Source: Pegea sp. RAD2-039
Lineage: Eukaryota > Chordata > Thaliacea > Salpida > Salpidae
Reading direction: 5' to 3'
Length of the DNA: 64,000 nucleotides
Assembly (NCBI GenBank): GCA_034620365.1
Contig: JAQGEQ010000062.1
Span: forward strand, 1-64,000
The position numbers and the translations under genes were made by a program. Below the pieces are notes generated by a model. It was not told where the DNA came from and did no database searches. It was given only the letters and a program-made list of their open reading frames with translations. Positions 15,286-26,826 of the stretch are shown here, in pieces; within the stretch, counting starts at the first letter, position 1, and each line of letters opens with the position of its first letter.

Positions 15286-15765
15286 CAGTGCGTCCTCGCT
15301 AATCTGGCCATGTTGGGTAAGCGTTTTTAATAATTATGGCTGGATTAGCCTTTGGCCGGATAAGAACAAAAAATCGTTTTTTTAAACAATCTTATATGCA
15401 ATGCATATAATAAAAGATCTCTCAGAATCGGCTTTCTATAAACCCTTTTGATAGATTCGAGCACACCTTAATCCATTGGTTGTATGAGTGCAGTAACATT
15501 TGGAGGCAGAAACTTGGCATTGATTTTGCCATCAGCTGATGTAAGTTCGTCTTCACTTGGATGACCAGAGCAATTGTCGAGGAACAAAATGACCCTTTCT
15601 TCTTGTCCAAGTTTTTTCACTTTTTGTATCGTTTCGGGAAAAAACAGTTAAAAAAACCAATCTCGGAAAATATCACGGTCGACTCAAGCATTTGCTTGAT
15701 TTCGGTAGACAACCGGTAGCGCTTCCTTGTTGAGATTACGAAAACAACGCGGATTTTTAGCAATA
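15286..15765 (-). mobile_element. Tigger/pogo-like DNA transposon, C-terminal half, decayed
   Basis: Plus-strand terminal repeat CAGTGCGTCCTCGCTAATCT begins at 15286 next to TA. Minus-strand frames give transposase pieces in order: NPRCFRNLNKEALPVVYRNQ, FFPETIQKVKKLGQ, then the DDE-domain segment around 15420-15610 resembling a LDNCSGHPSEDEL...LIQPMDQGV core, spread over different frames. The open frame at 15422-15610 is this degraded core. Inactive fragment. Confidence 0.8.
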
Positions 15766-16242
15766 CCAATTAAAAATAAAAAAAATAAAATGATAATTGT
15801 CAAATAACTGAAAATGATTTAAATAATGAAAAGGTATTATTTTTTAAACTAGTAATAGTTACAGTTAAACATTAAAAACATTTAAACATTAAAAATTAGG
15901 TACAGTTAAACTAGTAGTGGCAACTGATATTTTGCAACAAAAACATAATGATAATTGTCAAATAACTGAAACTAAATTTAATAATTAAAAGGTAATATTT
16001 TATTCTTTATATTATTATTACTTTTTGAATTATATATTCTTTTAAATTTCTAATATTCTTTTAAAACTTTATTTTATTTCTTAAAAAATTAAAAGATAAA
16101 CCACCAAAAGTGTAGATATTTTAGTTTTATCTATTTTCCTAATTCCCTGATTCTGTAAATCTTAGGACTTTGTTTTTTGATGTTTAATTTTTATATATTT
16201 TTCCAATTCAACAAGTTTATTTCTCGTTTCATTTTTTTAATC
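15766..16242 (+). pseudogene. Broken duplicate of the exon array's end
   Basis: About 15790-15850 matches the 3' part of a repeat exon with its donor. About 15915-16240 matches the last repeat exon (from about 12597) and its downstream intron up to the acceptor region at about 12920, almost base for base. The copied exon carries a stop (AATAATTAAAAG instead of AATAATAAAGAG) and no downstream unique exon follows, so this is a nonfunctional fragment. Confidence 0.85.
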
Positions 16243-17155
16243 ACTAAGTGATCAAGTTGATGTTTACTCTACATACATTTGTTCAAATTCTCACCAAAAA
16301 TTGCTGATAGCAGCTTTATAGTCTCTCATGAATTATCTTTTAAGTGATGAATACTATTAAAAAATCTGTGAAATGAATTTGAAAATCAGCTACAATTTTT
16401 TTGGTAGTTTCACTTTCAAGAACCAAACATAATAAGTTTCCAAATTCATCAAATTTTGGATGAACAAAGAAATGTTTAGTTTTTTGTAGAAATTTTTGTT
16501 AAAGTAATTAGATTTAAAAACAATTTGTTTGTTCAAAAATGAGTAGTTTGAATCCTACAAAACTTTTTAAACTGAAAGTTGAATCAAAATGTCACTTGTA
16601 TTTTACAGTAAGAATTATTTTTTAAATTCCAAATCATTTCTTCAGTTTGTTGGTTACTTTTGAATCATTTCAAATTCTTTTTCAACTGACGTAAACCATA
16701 TTAAAAAGCAGATGAAAAATACAGGCGGTAAGATGGATATGAAAGTATCATCTTCTTACTTGTCACATCTAACTATAAAAAAATGTGAAAAAATCTGCAG
16801 AAAATTCCGTTTTTTTTGACAAATTTGAAAAACTGAAATTTATTTACGGTTTCAATAAAAGTTTTCAAAAATGATTAAACTGAAAATTTTAGTTTTAGAT
16901 CAAAACATTTTCTCGCAGCTATGATGTCAGTTTATTTAGCACTTTCAAAACACATTCGTCATTATTAGAGCCATAAAAAATCTTCTCACACCTCGTTTCA
17001 ATCGTCACAACTTTCAATCACTGCCAACTTCGTCATTAGTGTTTCCTAACAGTAAAACTACAATTTCTTCTTCTACAACTATCCATCAGCAAGCAATGAG
17101 GACTCAACTACTTAAATATTTATCTTACAATTCAAAAATGTTTCTATTTTGGCAG
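16243..17155. other. Spacer
   Basis: AT-rich; no exon, repeat or transposon end recognised. It may hold decayed 5' sequence of the neighbouring reductase pseudogene, but I could not identify reductase codons. Confidence 0.35.
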
Positions 17156-17860
17156 AATAACGCTGAAATGTTCCCTGCAGACGAGTAAGGAAAGTTTTTG
17201 TATAGTGATGATGATTATGTTGATACGTGGAAGGTAATTGGTTGGTGTTGACATTCTTGCATGTGATTGGCTAGCGTTCTCAAGCTCGTATCTGATTGGT
17301 TAATTGCCAACTTTGATTTTAGGCTTTGATTCAACTACAAGATGAAGGTCTGGTCAAGAATATTGGAGTTTCAAACTTCAATCAGTTTCAAATCACTCGA
17401 ATTATCGAACAAACGCAAGTCACACCCGCTGTTAATCAAATAGAGTTACATCCATACCTGGTCCAGAACGAATTGGTCAGTTTTTGTTAGTCTAACAAAG
17501 TCGTGGTCACTGCTTACAGTCCACTTCACTCAGCGGACCGTCCATGGTCAGTCAAACGTTTGTTGGGGCTTTTTTGCAAAATGCCAAATTTGTCACAGGG
17601 CAACTAAGGATGACCCTGTTCTGCTGGATGATCCTAAGATTAAAGCAATCGTAGAGAGGATCGGGAAGTCTCAGGTTGAGCTCCAATTTCAAATCCAACG
17701 CGGACTGATTGTGATCCCAAAGAGCGTGACTCCTTCCCGGATTGCTTGCAACTTCTAGGTTTATCTTCTTCTGAATCCTCATCACTTGACTTTTGTATTT
17801 GAACTCTCTTCCGAGGACATGGAGGTGATCGGATCACAACTTCCGCGGATGTGCTCTTGA
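17156..17860 (+). pseudogene. Aldo-keto reductase pseudogene (partial)
   Basis: Aldo-keto reductases use NADPH to reduce aldehydes and ketones. Recognisable segments in order: NNAEMFPADE (17156), exon junction 17233/17323 reading [20 protein letters not shown], then [32 protein letters not shown], a remaining intron spliced to [17 protein letters not shown], and [15 protein letters not shown] followed by FELSSEDMEV. In-frame stops interrupt it after PADE, after VSFC and after IACNF, and the catalytic N-terminal part is missing. Retained introns show it arose from a genomic copy, not a processed one. An active parent gene would lie elsewhere. Confidence 0.9.
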
Positions 17861-18239
17861 ATGGTAAGTGATCACGTGATCCTCTTCCAAATGTAATCTT
17901 CGATTTCTCAGGGTCTCTGATCACAAATATTCCAATTACGATTACAAAGAGTAAAAAGTCTTCATCTGAACTTCATGTAATCAACCACTAATTCAGTGGT
18001 CTCTGAGATAAATAAAATGTGATTGATTTCGAAATGTTGATGTAATGAAGAAGATCTTCTCGTATTTCTTCAATTTTTTTGTTTAAAACTTAAATATCGA
18101 GTTTTTATTCAGTTCTGTATGGCTAGAAGTAACTGGTGCGTAAACACACAGGATCAGTATACATTGGTAGAGGTGGTGGATGTTTTTATTTCTACAAAAT
18201 CAAAGATAGATTTCCAAAAACAGAAAATCTTGTGATTGT
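17861..18239. other. Flank of reductase pseudogene
   Basis: Noncoding; an AATAAA at about 18011 could be a relic polyadenylation signal. No other feature. Confidence 0.35.
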
Positions 18240-19264
18240 CGATAGTAGTTTTGATTGTGTATGCAGATGACATCAAGCTATTATCTGGTTCTCACTCAAA
18301 ACTCCAAACTGCACTAAACATTGTAGAAAACTGGTCTGCAAATTGGCAACTTAAAATCCAGCCAACAAAGTCTGAAGTTATAACATTCTCCCGTAAGCCA
18401 GCGGCCAACTTCAGCAACCAATACTACATCAATGGATCCATTCTTGAACGAGTATCCTCAGTCATAGACCTCGGCATTACTCTGACATCTGACTTCAAAT
18501 GGCACAGTTATGTTTCCAGAATCTTTGGAAAATCTATCAAGCTTGTCCACCTCATCATAAAGACTTTTAATTCTAAAGATCCATGGTTTTTCGTCAACCT
18601 TTTCAAACTGTACATACGCCCTATTCTTGAATACAATATCAGTGCATGGATGCCATATCAAGTTGGTGATATCAGAAAAATCGAATCTGTTCAGGCAAAA
18701 TTTACGAGATTGGTTTGCAGGAAACTTAATATTAAATACGAGAGTTATAAGCATCGTCTCAGCTTCTTCAATCTAGATACTTTGGAAATCCGAAGAATCA
18801 AATACGACCTTATTCTGATTTTTAAAATTATTCACAACCTAATTGATCTTCAGTTTGATGACTTTTTCTCCATTAGTCCCTCCCTCAAGTTATATCAACT
18901 TAGAAGACATAAATTACATCTTAATAAGCCCACTCCACCAGCTACGTTAACCAGATTAAGTTTTTTCTCATACCGCACAATCAGTACATGGAACAATCTG
19001 CCATCAGAGATTGTCATGTCAAAATCACTTATGCTGTTCAAGAAAAAGCTGAATTGTTATAATATCGCCAACATTGCCATTTCTAAACTGTGAATTTTTC
19101 TCTTTTACAATACTATGATTCTGTGCAGTTCTTCATTGTCATATGCTTTTTCGTTTACACGTCAAATAGATCTAATTTGTGAGAATGTGTGTTAGCGAGA
19201 GGTGCTCTTTTTAGGCACCCTCCTTCACATTTATTGTAATAAATAAATAAATAAATAAATAAAT
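18240..19264 (+). mobile_element. 5'-truncated Jockey/CR1-like retrotransposon with open reverse transcriptase frame
   Basis: Begins at the catalytic YADD motif (VYADDIKLL) and stays open for about 280 codons to a stop at 19093. It covers the palm C-terminus and thumb, with the segment TISTWNNLPSEIVMSKS near the end. It is followed by a 3' UTR with a GGTGC/GGCACC hairpin and a tail of AATA-type tetranucleotides. The fingers, most of the palm and the endonuclease are missing, so it cannot be autonomous. 5' truncation is typical of target-primed reverse transcription. Confidence 0.92.
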
Positions 19265-22200
19265 AGAAAGAAATTAGCTTCGATTTGTTGCATTCAACTA
19301 ATTTGTTTTGTTTCAATTTTGTATTTTTAATTAATTCTCAGATTTTTGATTAAATTGAAGATTATTTTATTATCTAACTTTAAAAACGTCAACTTAAATG
19401 TAAACTAATATCCTTTGATTATAAAGAGCTACAAACGGTACCCATCCCCCACCCACTAAGCTATCGATTATATATACTTCGATAAACCTCGATCAAACGG
19501 CTGCTTGCTGTCAACTGTCTTATAAAGTATTTTGTTTTTACATGAGAGTGTTTAGAAGCAGTTGTGATCAGTACTGGTAACAAGCTGTTGCTGTGGGCAG
19601 AGAGATTAGTAGAATAATTATCTTTTAATTTCAAAATTGATGTTAGATTTGGTAGTCGTCAATGCTTCATGTAAGTTAATTGTGATGGGTGTTCATGAAG
19701 TCAGTTTGAGATTCTTTAACAGCTAGACAGATATTAATATTAAATCTTACTCTAAATAGATCAAAAAGATGAAATTTCCACGATTCTGCAGTTGAAAGTA
19801 TTACAAAGTAGAAAGAAGATGGTTGGTGTAAGCGAAATTTATTTCTAGTCCTATCAGTCAACATCTATTAATCATACTTGAAACCTTAACAAAATTTTTT
19901 TTTTTAATTTATAATATGAATCATTTTTATTTACATAATATTCATCTAGAAAGATAAGTCAAAATATAAACAAAATTTGTATTTAAAACAGAACAGTTGT
20001 TTTAATAATCTCTTTTGGAAGGTGTTTGAAAAGTATTATTTGTTTCAATATTTTGTGAAATTATCTGAATGTTTTAATTTATATTCAACTTTGACAAAAC
20101 TGATTTTCAAGAATTGAAGTGCAAATTGTCCTTTATCAATTTAGTTATAATTGTGTTTATAAACAAAATAAAGATGTAAAAACTAATTTTGAAAAATAAT
20201 AAGCAAAATATTATACTGGGAACTTATACAAAAGTTAAAGATAAAATTGAATACTTAACTCTATTGTATAAATGCTACATGTTCTCTATTTGTCATTGAA
20301 TCAAAAAAGATTAATTTTATTTCATGAAAGTTTGATTAGGTAGTGAAATAATTAGGCTTTTTAATAATTAGTTTTCAAATGAAATAAAATAAACACATCT
20401 GACTTTGAAATGAAAATTTCGAATGTCTTATGTATTTTTATCTTCTTTTTAACATAAACTACAAAATTAAAACATTTATAATTAAGTACTTGTATATAAC
20501 CTTTACCATATACTAATGATGAAGAATCGATAGTTATAATACTTAAAGATTGATTGTAAGAGACAACAACTAATTCGCTTATTATGGAAACAGATCATTT
20601 TATGAATTAAACATCGTTTTTTGCAATCTAGCACGCGAGCTAACATATACAAGAGGCTTTAACATGTCATATTTGTTGTGCTTTCTTAATACTTGTTTAT
20701 TTATACTTTAAAGAAGATGCTATGACGTATAGCATTATATATTTCTTTAATGCCACTCTCATTAAAATTGAATTGATTGAAGATATGTAAGCAAGAAGCT
20801 TAATAAATAACAAATTTGAGCTGTTCGTAGAGTAATTCAAAGATCGAATTGTAAAAGAAGATTGTGTGTATATTATCAGTTGATTCAAGCTGTTCAACGG
20901 TTTTATAGTTAGATTATTTTTGATGGACACAGATGAAATCGATTCCAAACACACTGGACAACTATCAATAAATATACAAACTCTTATTTTACTATCTTTA
21001 AATGTAATAGTTTCACTGGAACAGTCTGATACAAGAAACTAGCTCAACATTTTTTAGGTTAGTTCCACCACCTTTTTGACTTTTCTTTGAAAATTTTCAT
21101 GTCTTCAGCTTTTTTCATCAATAAGAAAAAAGTAATAAGAGTAAGCAATGTTCTTGCAAAAGCATCAAATATACTTTAAATTATTCTAAATTTTCTAATA
21201 CTAATTAATTTACTGTCTAAGTCGGAACTAGTATATATTATTTTAGAGGCCATTTCTAACAAAATACTAAATTGATCTGATAAGTTTTGAGTTAAATTTT
21301 TGTAAAAACAATTGTGAAAAACTTTTCTTGAAAGAATATTTTAATTTATTTTTTATGAAATTATATTTTCCGAATTGTAAAAGCCTTTTGTTTTAATTAA
21401 GACGCTCTGATTTGAGTCTCAAAATATTTGAAAAAACTTTTGATTGTATAATGTTGTTAGCCACTACTTGGTAAAGTAGTTCAAGCAAAATGATACTACA
21501 GAGAAAAAGTAAATGACGTCATCAAAAAAGTGTCTCGGCCTACATTGTACAGCTCATCACAAAGTCATAAAGAGAAGAATGCTAAAAATCTACTCAATAC
21601 CTTCGTCTTTAAAGAAGATGAAGCAGTTATAAATTAGTTCTTGAAAACGAGATGACAGACTGAAAAGCTTTATTGATGTATATGAAATTTAAGCCACGCG
21701 CCACAAAACCACATTTTAATGAATTAATGAAAGAACACAATTTATTGTAGATCTAAATACATATTATAGTAAAACAATTTTCCAAAAAACGTGATATATA
21801 TCATTAAAAAACTCTATTGAATCTTTAACAGACTGATTGATTATTTACGATAAAAATGTAAACCTTTCATGAATTCAGAAAAGCCTTTTTAGTTGGATTT
21901 AAAATAACCAACGTTAAGCGCTATTTCATGTTTAGGTTAATTTTCTTGGTTTAGCTTTGTCGGTAACCCATTTGTTTCTTTCATTTAAACAGCATGTGAC
22001 TGTTAAGTAAAAATTCAACAGCTTTTATAGCAATCATAGTGGACTAGATTGAATTATAAAGAACTGAACAGCTGGATTACAGACGCACGCTACAACGTGA
22101 TAAGCGGCCGAAAGGACTCAACTAAGGTTTCTTTAATTGCTTATATTAATTTATACAAGATGCGAATTAGTACCGTTGACACCTTCTAATTTTTAGCTTA

Positions 22201-24523
22201 CAATAAAGCATAATATGCTGACTAAAATCATCTTTATGGTACATGCCCAGTTTTAGAGTAATGCACATACTGACATGAAACTAATTGCTTTGTCGCAAAT
22301 TACTACAAACAAGTGACCACTAAGAACTTTTTAGTACTTGCCCTAAATTATCTACCAGACAATTGCTAGAAATCAAAGCGTTTACATGTCAGACTGATAA
22401 ATTGGAGATTTATTCAGCTTATGGGCCTTACATGAAATTCAAAACCTAGAGACGAAGGTTCCTAGAAACTAATAATTGCTAACAAGCTACAGGTTTTGTA
22501 ATCAAACGTTTTTGCTGGGGCAAATTTATAAAGAGAAAATACTCTCAAGTACCTCATTTGCTAAAGTAATTCAAGCAAAATATCGTAAACAATTTGCATT
22601 ATAAAAAATTATCTTTCACTTTCTTGCATTAATCTTTAACAGATAACTTTAAATATTATATTTATTCATACTGAGGTGACATGTAAAGACTAATTGTATA
22701 AAAATAAGAATGTCAAGATTTTATTCTAAAGTAGAATATATTAGTTTTTTGAGGTATGATAGAATGAAAATTAATCGTAGTAAGTTTTAAATTATTAAAT
22801 GTTCTTTATAAGCCTTGCGTAACATTGGTATTTCTAGTATTTTAGATGTAGCTTACAAGTATTAAATTTATTAATCTTTTTATTTGTGTTGTGTTTTTTA
22901 TAATCGCCCATAACGTAAGCATGAGTAATTAAATAAAAGGCCAGTTTTGAAAATTGATTTTACCAATAAATAGAAAATACCTAAGATAACTATCTCAGTG
23001 GTTTCTATTGATCTACATTACAATAAGAAAGATTTTTAAAATTATTTAATTATACTTCTTTTTTTTATTTGCTGAAAAACTGACAGAATAAGCTAAAAAT
23101 ATAAAAACAACTTGGTTAGTAGTGCTCCGAAAAAGGACAACAAATTTTATAATCATCAGTTTTACGTCCATATAGAAAGGTACACAATAAAATTTAGGCC
23201 TAACTTTAAATTAATTTTTCTTCTTTCTGATAAGTCTGCTGCAAAAAGACTGCAGTGGCCTTAATCGAAAAAAAATCTATAACCTTAGTGGAAAGATTGT
23301 AATCAATTAAAATATTTAAATATTAAAAAAAGTGCTAAGAGCTATCTATTTTTATTATTATTTTATCCTTCAAAATATGAAATTTAGTAATTCTTTATCT
23401 TAAATTCGATCAAAAACTAAATTTTAAACAAAGTCTTTTTACAGAGAAGAACACAATAAAAGTCTAACAATAGTAAAAAATGTGCAACTTTTTTTATAAA
23501 TACCAATGTAAAGTATAATTAAATTTCCAAGACAATTATTTTATACGAAAATCTTAGAATATATTTAATTCTTAATAATAGAACATAATATTATACAAAA
23601 ATCATGAACATCTAAACAGAGTTAAAAGTTATATTTTAAAGTTTTCAAAAAACTTTCTAAGAAAATTATATTACTTTATAGGAAAAACCTTGTGGGTTAG
23701 TAAATCCTATTATCATGGTAAAATCATTTTTAAGTATTAAAATAAAGTTAATGACATTTTCTGAATTGTTTGGCTTTAGTGGTGTGTTCTTAGCGATAAG
23801 ATCTTTAAAATATAATACCAAGTTTTTATAGATACAGTTTTTGGTCATAACAAATATCCTCTGAAAATTGACTTTCAAAAAGAATTGTTTTGTAATCTTT
23901 AAAAAAGCTCAAAAACCTTTAAAAGTGACAATGTAAATAAATCATGTTTAAAACCAGTCATGAAAATAACGATATAGCAGTATAAAAAGTCTTTTAGTTG
24001 TTAATTTTTTAGCAGTTTTAAAATCACTTGTTATTTTTTTCATATTTGTTTTTAGCAGAAAAAATGTATGAAATGCATAACTTCATAAACAGTTTGTCAT
24101 GAAAGGGTTTGAACTTTACCATTACAAAATCAATCAATCTAAGATTACTTTATAAAAATTGTTGGTTACAGCTAATCAAACTTTTTTGAAAAATCCACTC
24201 AATCATTCTATTTTATTTGTGTATCAGCAGGATATTTTCATACCACAAATGATTTAAACGAGAAAAGTAAGGGTGTCAGCAAAACTGAATAAACCAAAGT
24301 ACGCATTTTAAGTTGTTTTGACAAGTTTCTTTTAAACTACATCAATAATTAAAACTTTTAATATAGCTTTTGATGTAGCTGACAACAGAAGTTTTTGTAC
24401 TAAAATCATAATTGACAATGAAAATTTAAATTCTGATAAAATTAAATTTAGAACTTTATTTAATCAATTATAAAAAGTCTTATGAAAAAGTTTAAAGATA
24501 ATCAACAGAACATAGTAAAGTTA
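19265..24523. other. Long AT-rich intergenic region
   Basis: About 5.3 kb with only short chance open frames (for example 20697-20954 and 23666-23878, both minus). No family, splice chain, RNA gene or transposon end recognised. 22.0-22.6 kb is somewhat less AT-rich but shows nothing I can name. Confidence 0.4.
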
Positions 24524-26826
24524 CTAAATAAACGTTTCTTCAGATTCTTTTATCTTGTTATCTTTTCTACAAAACCCATATAAAAATACTCTCAATCGGT
24601 AGATACCATATAAAAAGCAGATATGGACAAACGGGGCCACTAAAAATATAGCACATAAGGAAGTTAAAGTCGCAGTTGTTGGATCATTTTGCCAATCTAA
24701 GATGTCGTAAACACGAGAAGTTATATTCATTTGATGTAATAGCAAAGTGAAAATAACAAAGACTGATGTAAAGATAGAAGAGTGGTAAAAATGAAGCACG
24801 CGGATTGGTGTATTAATCATAAGAAGCTCAATAATTGTGAGGATACAGCATACAGCATGCACATGAACAGTTAATAGTAAGTTAGATTCAGTTGTTTCTA
24901 CCATATTCAGGCAGCGTGCAGACCAGTATGCAAATGGAATGAAGATACTGGAAGTTGCAGAAATATTTAATAGCGTCCATAAGATGCATTTGTGTAAATC
25001 CAGGACAACTATTTTATTAAAAAACAAAATTAATTTCTATCTAATTAGTTAGTTTAAATTTCTTATTCTTTCTCCGTTATTTTTGAATATTTTAAATGCT
25101 TGAAACCTAGTTTGGATAATATAGGTTTCAAACTTTGCTAAATTTACATAAAATGTTTTATTTATAAAGTTTAATTAAATCATAGAAATTTGAAAGAAAA
25201 ACTTGGTCTTTTATTATAAAAATAAACCATAAATAAATTTCAGTGGAAATCTTTACAAACTTTTCTTGTAAATTAGAAATAGATTTAATAGAACTTGTTG
25301 AGAGATGTAAACCATCTTTACAAAACAAGCTCCTAATTGTATATCAATCATAATTAGTTTACCTGTTGTCTTACAATCTTGTTTTTTTCTTTTTGTCTGA
25401 CTACAAATATTGAAAAGAAGAATGATAAAAGATAAAACTAAAATTAAACATTTTCAATTACTTTTTGAATCAAGTTTTAAAAACAATTTACCGAAATAAA
25501 TGCATTGAATAATTTCCATCCAGTTACTGACAAATGTATAATATAATGTTTGAGTATTAACGAGCAAGTCTGCTATCATCCATCCAACTGCATATACCAT
25601 TATGATAGTTCTATAAATAAGATACCTTCTTTGACATGTAGACCACTGTTGATAAAACAATTGATTTATGTTTTAAAGAAAAGTTCATTTTTACTCTTAT
25701 GTTATTTGTGAGAATATGTGTTAGCGAGAGGTGTTCTTTTCAGGTACCCTTCTTCGCATTTATTGAAATAAATAAATAAAATTTGAAGAATAAATAATTG
25801 GATAAAATTAAAAAATACTGTTTCTATCATTCGATTGTTATATGGATAAACTTGAGTAGTTAACACCTGGCAAAATCTATTTAACTTAGTTGGAATATAA
25901 GTTTAACTTGAAAGAAGTATCAGATTTTTTAATTAAAATTCAACATTAAAAGATCAATTTTGTATGAAATTTTATAAGCTCTTTTAAAACTTAACAAAGA
26001 TGGATTACATGTAATCGATTTATATCATTATTTCTTACAATTTTATCAATTCAAAAATTTTAAACAATTGCAAAAAATGTAAAACCCAAAACAGTATGTA
26101 ACAGGTGTAACTGTTATCTATACAATTTGATACTTTAAACGTGCTAGTCAAAAATGTTTTTTTCATTTTAATATAACTTCAAAACAATAGATTGAGATTG
26201 TTATTCTATAAAGTACGATTCAAGTTTGTTTCAATTCAACTTTGTCCTTGAATTTAAGGTCTTTTAAAACAATATCTTTAAAACCACAGTCTAATATTAC
26301 AAGCTATTTAAAGAAAAAAATTAATTATTTCCTAAATTAATAAATTTCAAAATTTTGTAAAAGTGAGTATTGTAGAACAATTATATAAATTAACAATTTT
26401 AAAAGATTAAATAGGGTTAGTAAAATTAATAGTGCAATGAACAATTAAATTTCAAAGAAAAATAAATTATGCATCTTTTTAAAAATGCCATTTAAACGTG
26501 ATAAATAAGTTCAGAGAATTTGACATTCTTTTAAAAAAACATAAACTTTACTATTTACATAACTTCTATTTTCACAACAGTAAATCATGTTATAAATCAT
26601 TGTTAATTTAAAATATATGTAGATTTTTATTATATTATTACATATAAAAGTTTGCTTATTTATTAAATATTATTAATTCTGATTTAATCTGTAATTCTAC
26701 AGCACAAATAAATTAACGGATTTATATACTCACATAAAGATGTTGAAAATAATTGTTACTTGCCGATTGAAAAGCGAATAATCCAAGTTTAAATTCATTA
26801 TTAAAGCTTATAGTATTTTTGGACAT
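24524..26826 (-). CDS. Rolling-stone-like multipass membrane protein
   Basis: Three exons: 26734-26826 (MSKNTISFNNEFKLGLF...), 25492-25645 (WSTCQRRYLIYR...) and 24524-25008 (to TAG). Junctions are GT-AG with phases 0 and 1; total 732 nt, 243 aa. Several hydrophobic segments fit a six- or seven-helix protein. Family-like features are the N-terminal FKLGLF, an aromatic W before YLIYR, a helix ending near VSNWMEII, the PIRVLHFYHS loop, and a YDILDWQNDP motif before the last helix. Drosophila rolling stone is linked to myoblast fusion; function here is inferred only from similarity. The first intron (about 1.1 kb) holds a retrotransposon tail in antisense. Confidence 0.75.
25697..25785 (+). mobile_element. 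Non-LTR retrotransposon 3' tail within an intron
   Basis: About 90 bp matching the ends at 19.2 and 35.7 kb: GTTAGCGAGAGGTG hairpin region followed by an AATAAATAAATAAA tail. Antisense to the rolling-stone-like gene, inside its first intron. Confidence 0.85.

Noticed and set aside
17480..17494. A 15-bp GT...AG stretch in the reductase pseudogene as an intron removing the stop
   Set aside because: Far too short for spliceosomal removal; treated as an in-frame stop.
17552..17924. Minus-strand frames of 77-94 aa
   Set aside because: Antisense shadows of the aldo-keto reductase pseudogene, whose plus-strand codons are clearly recognisable.
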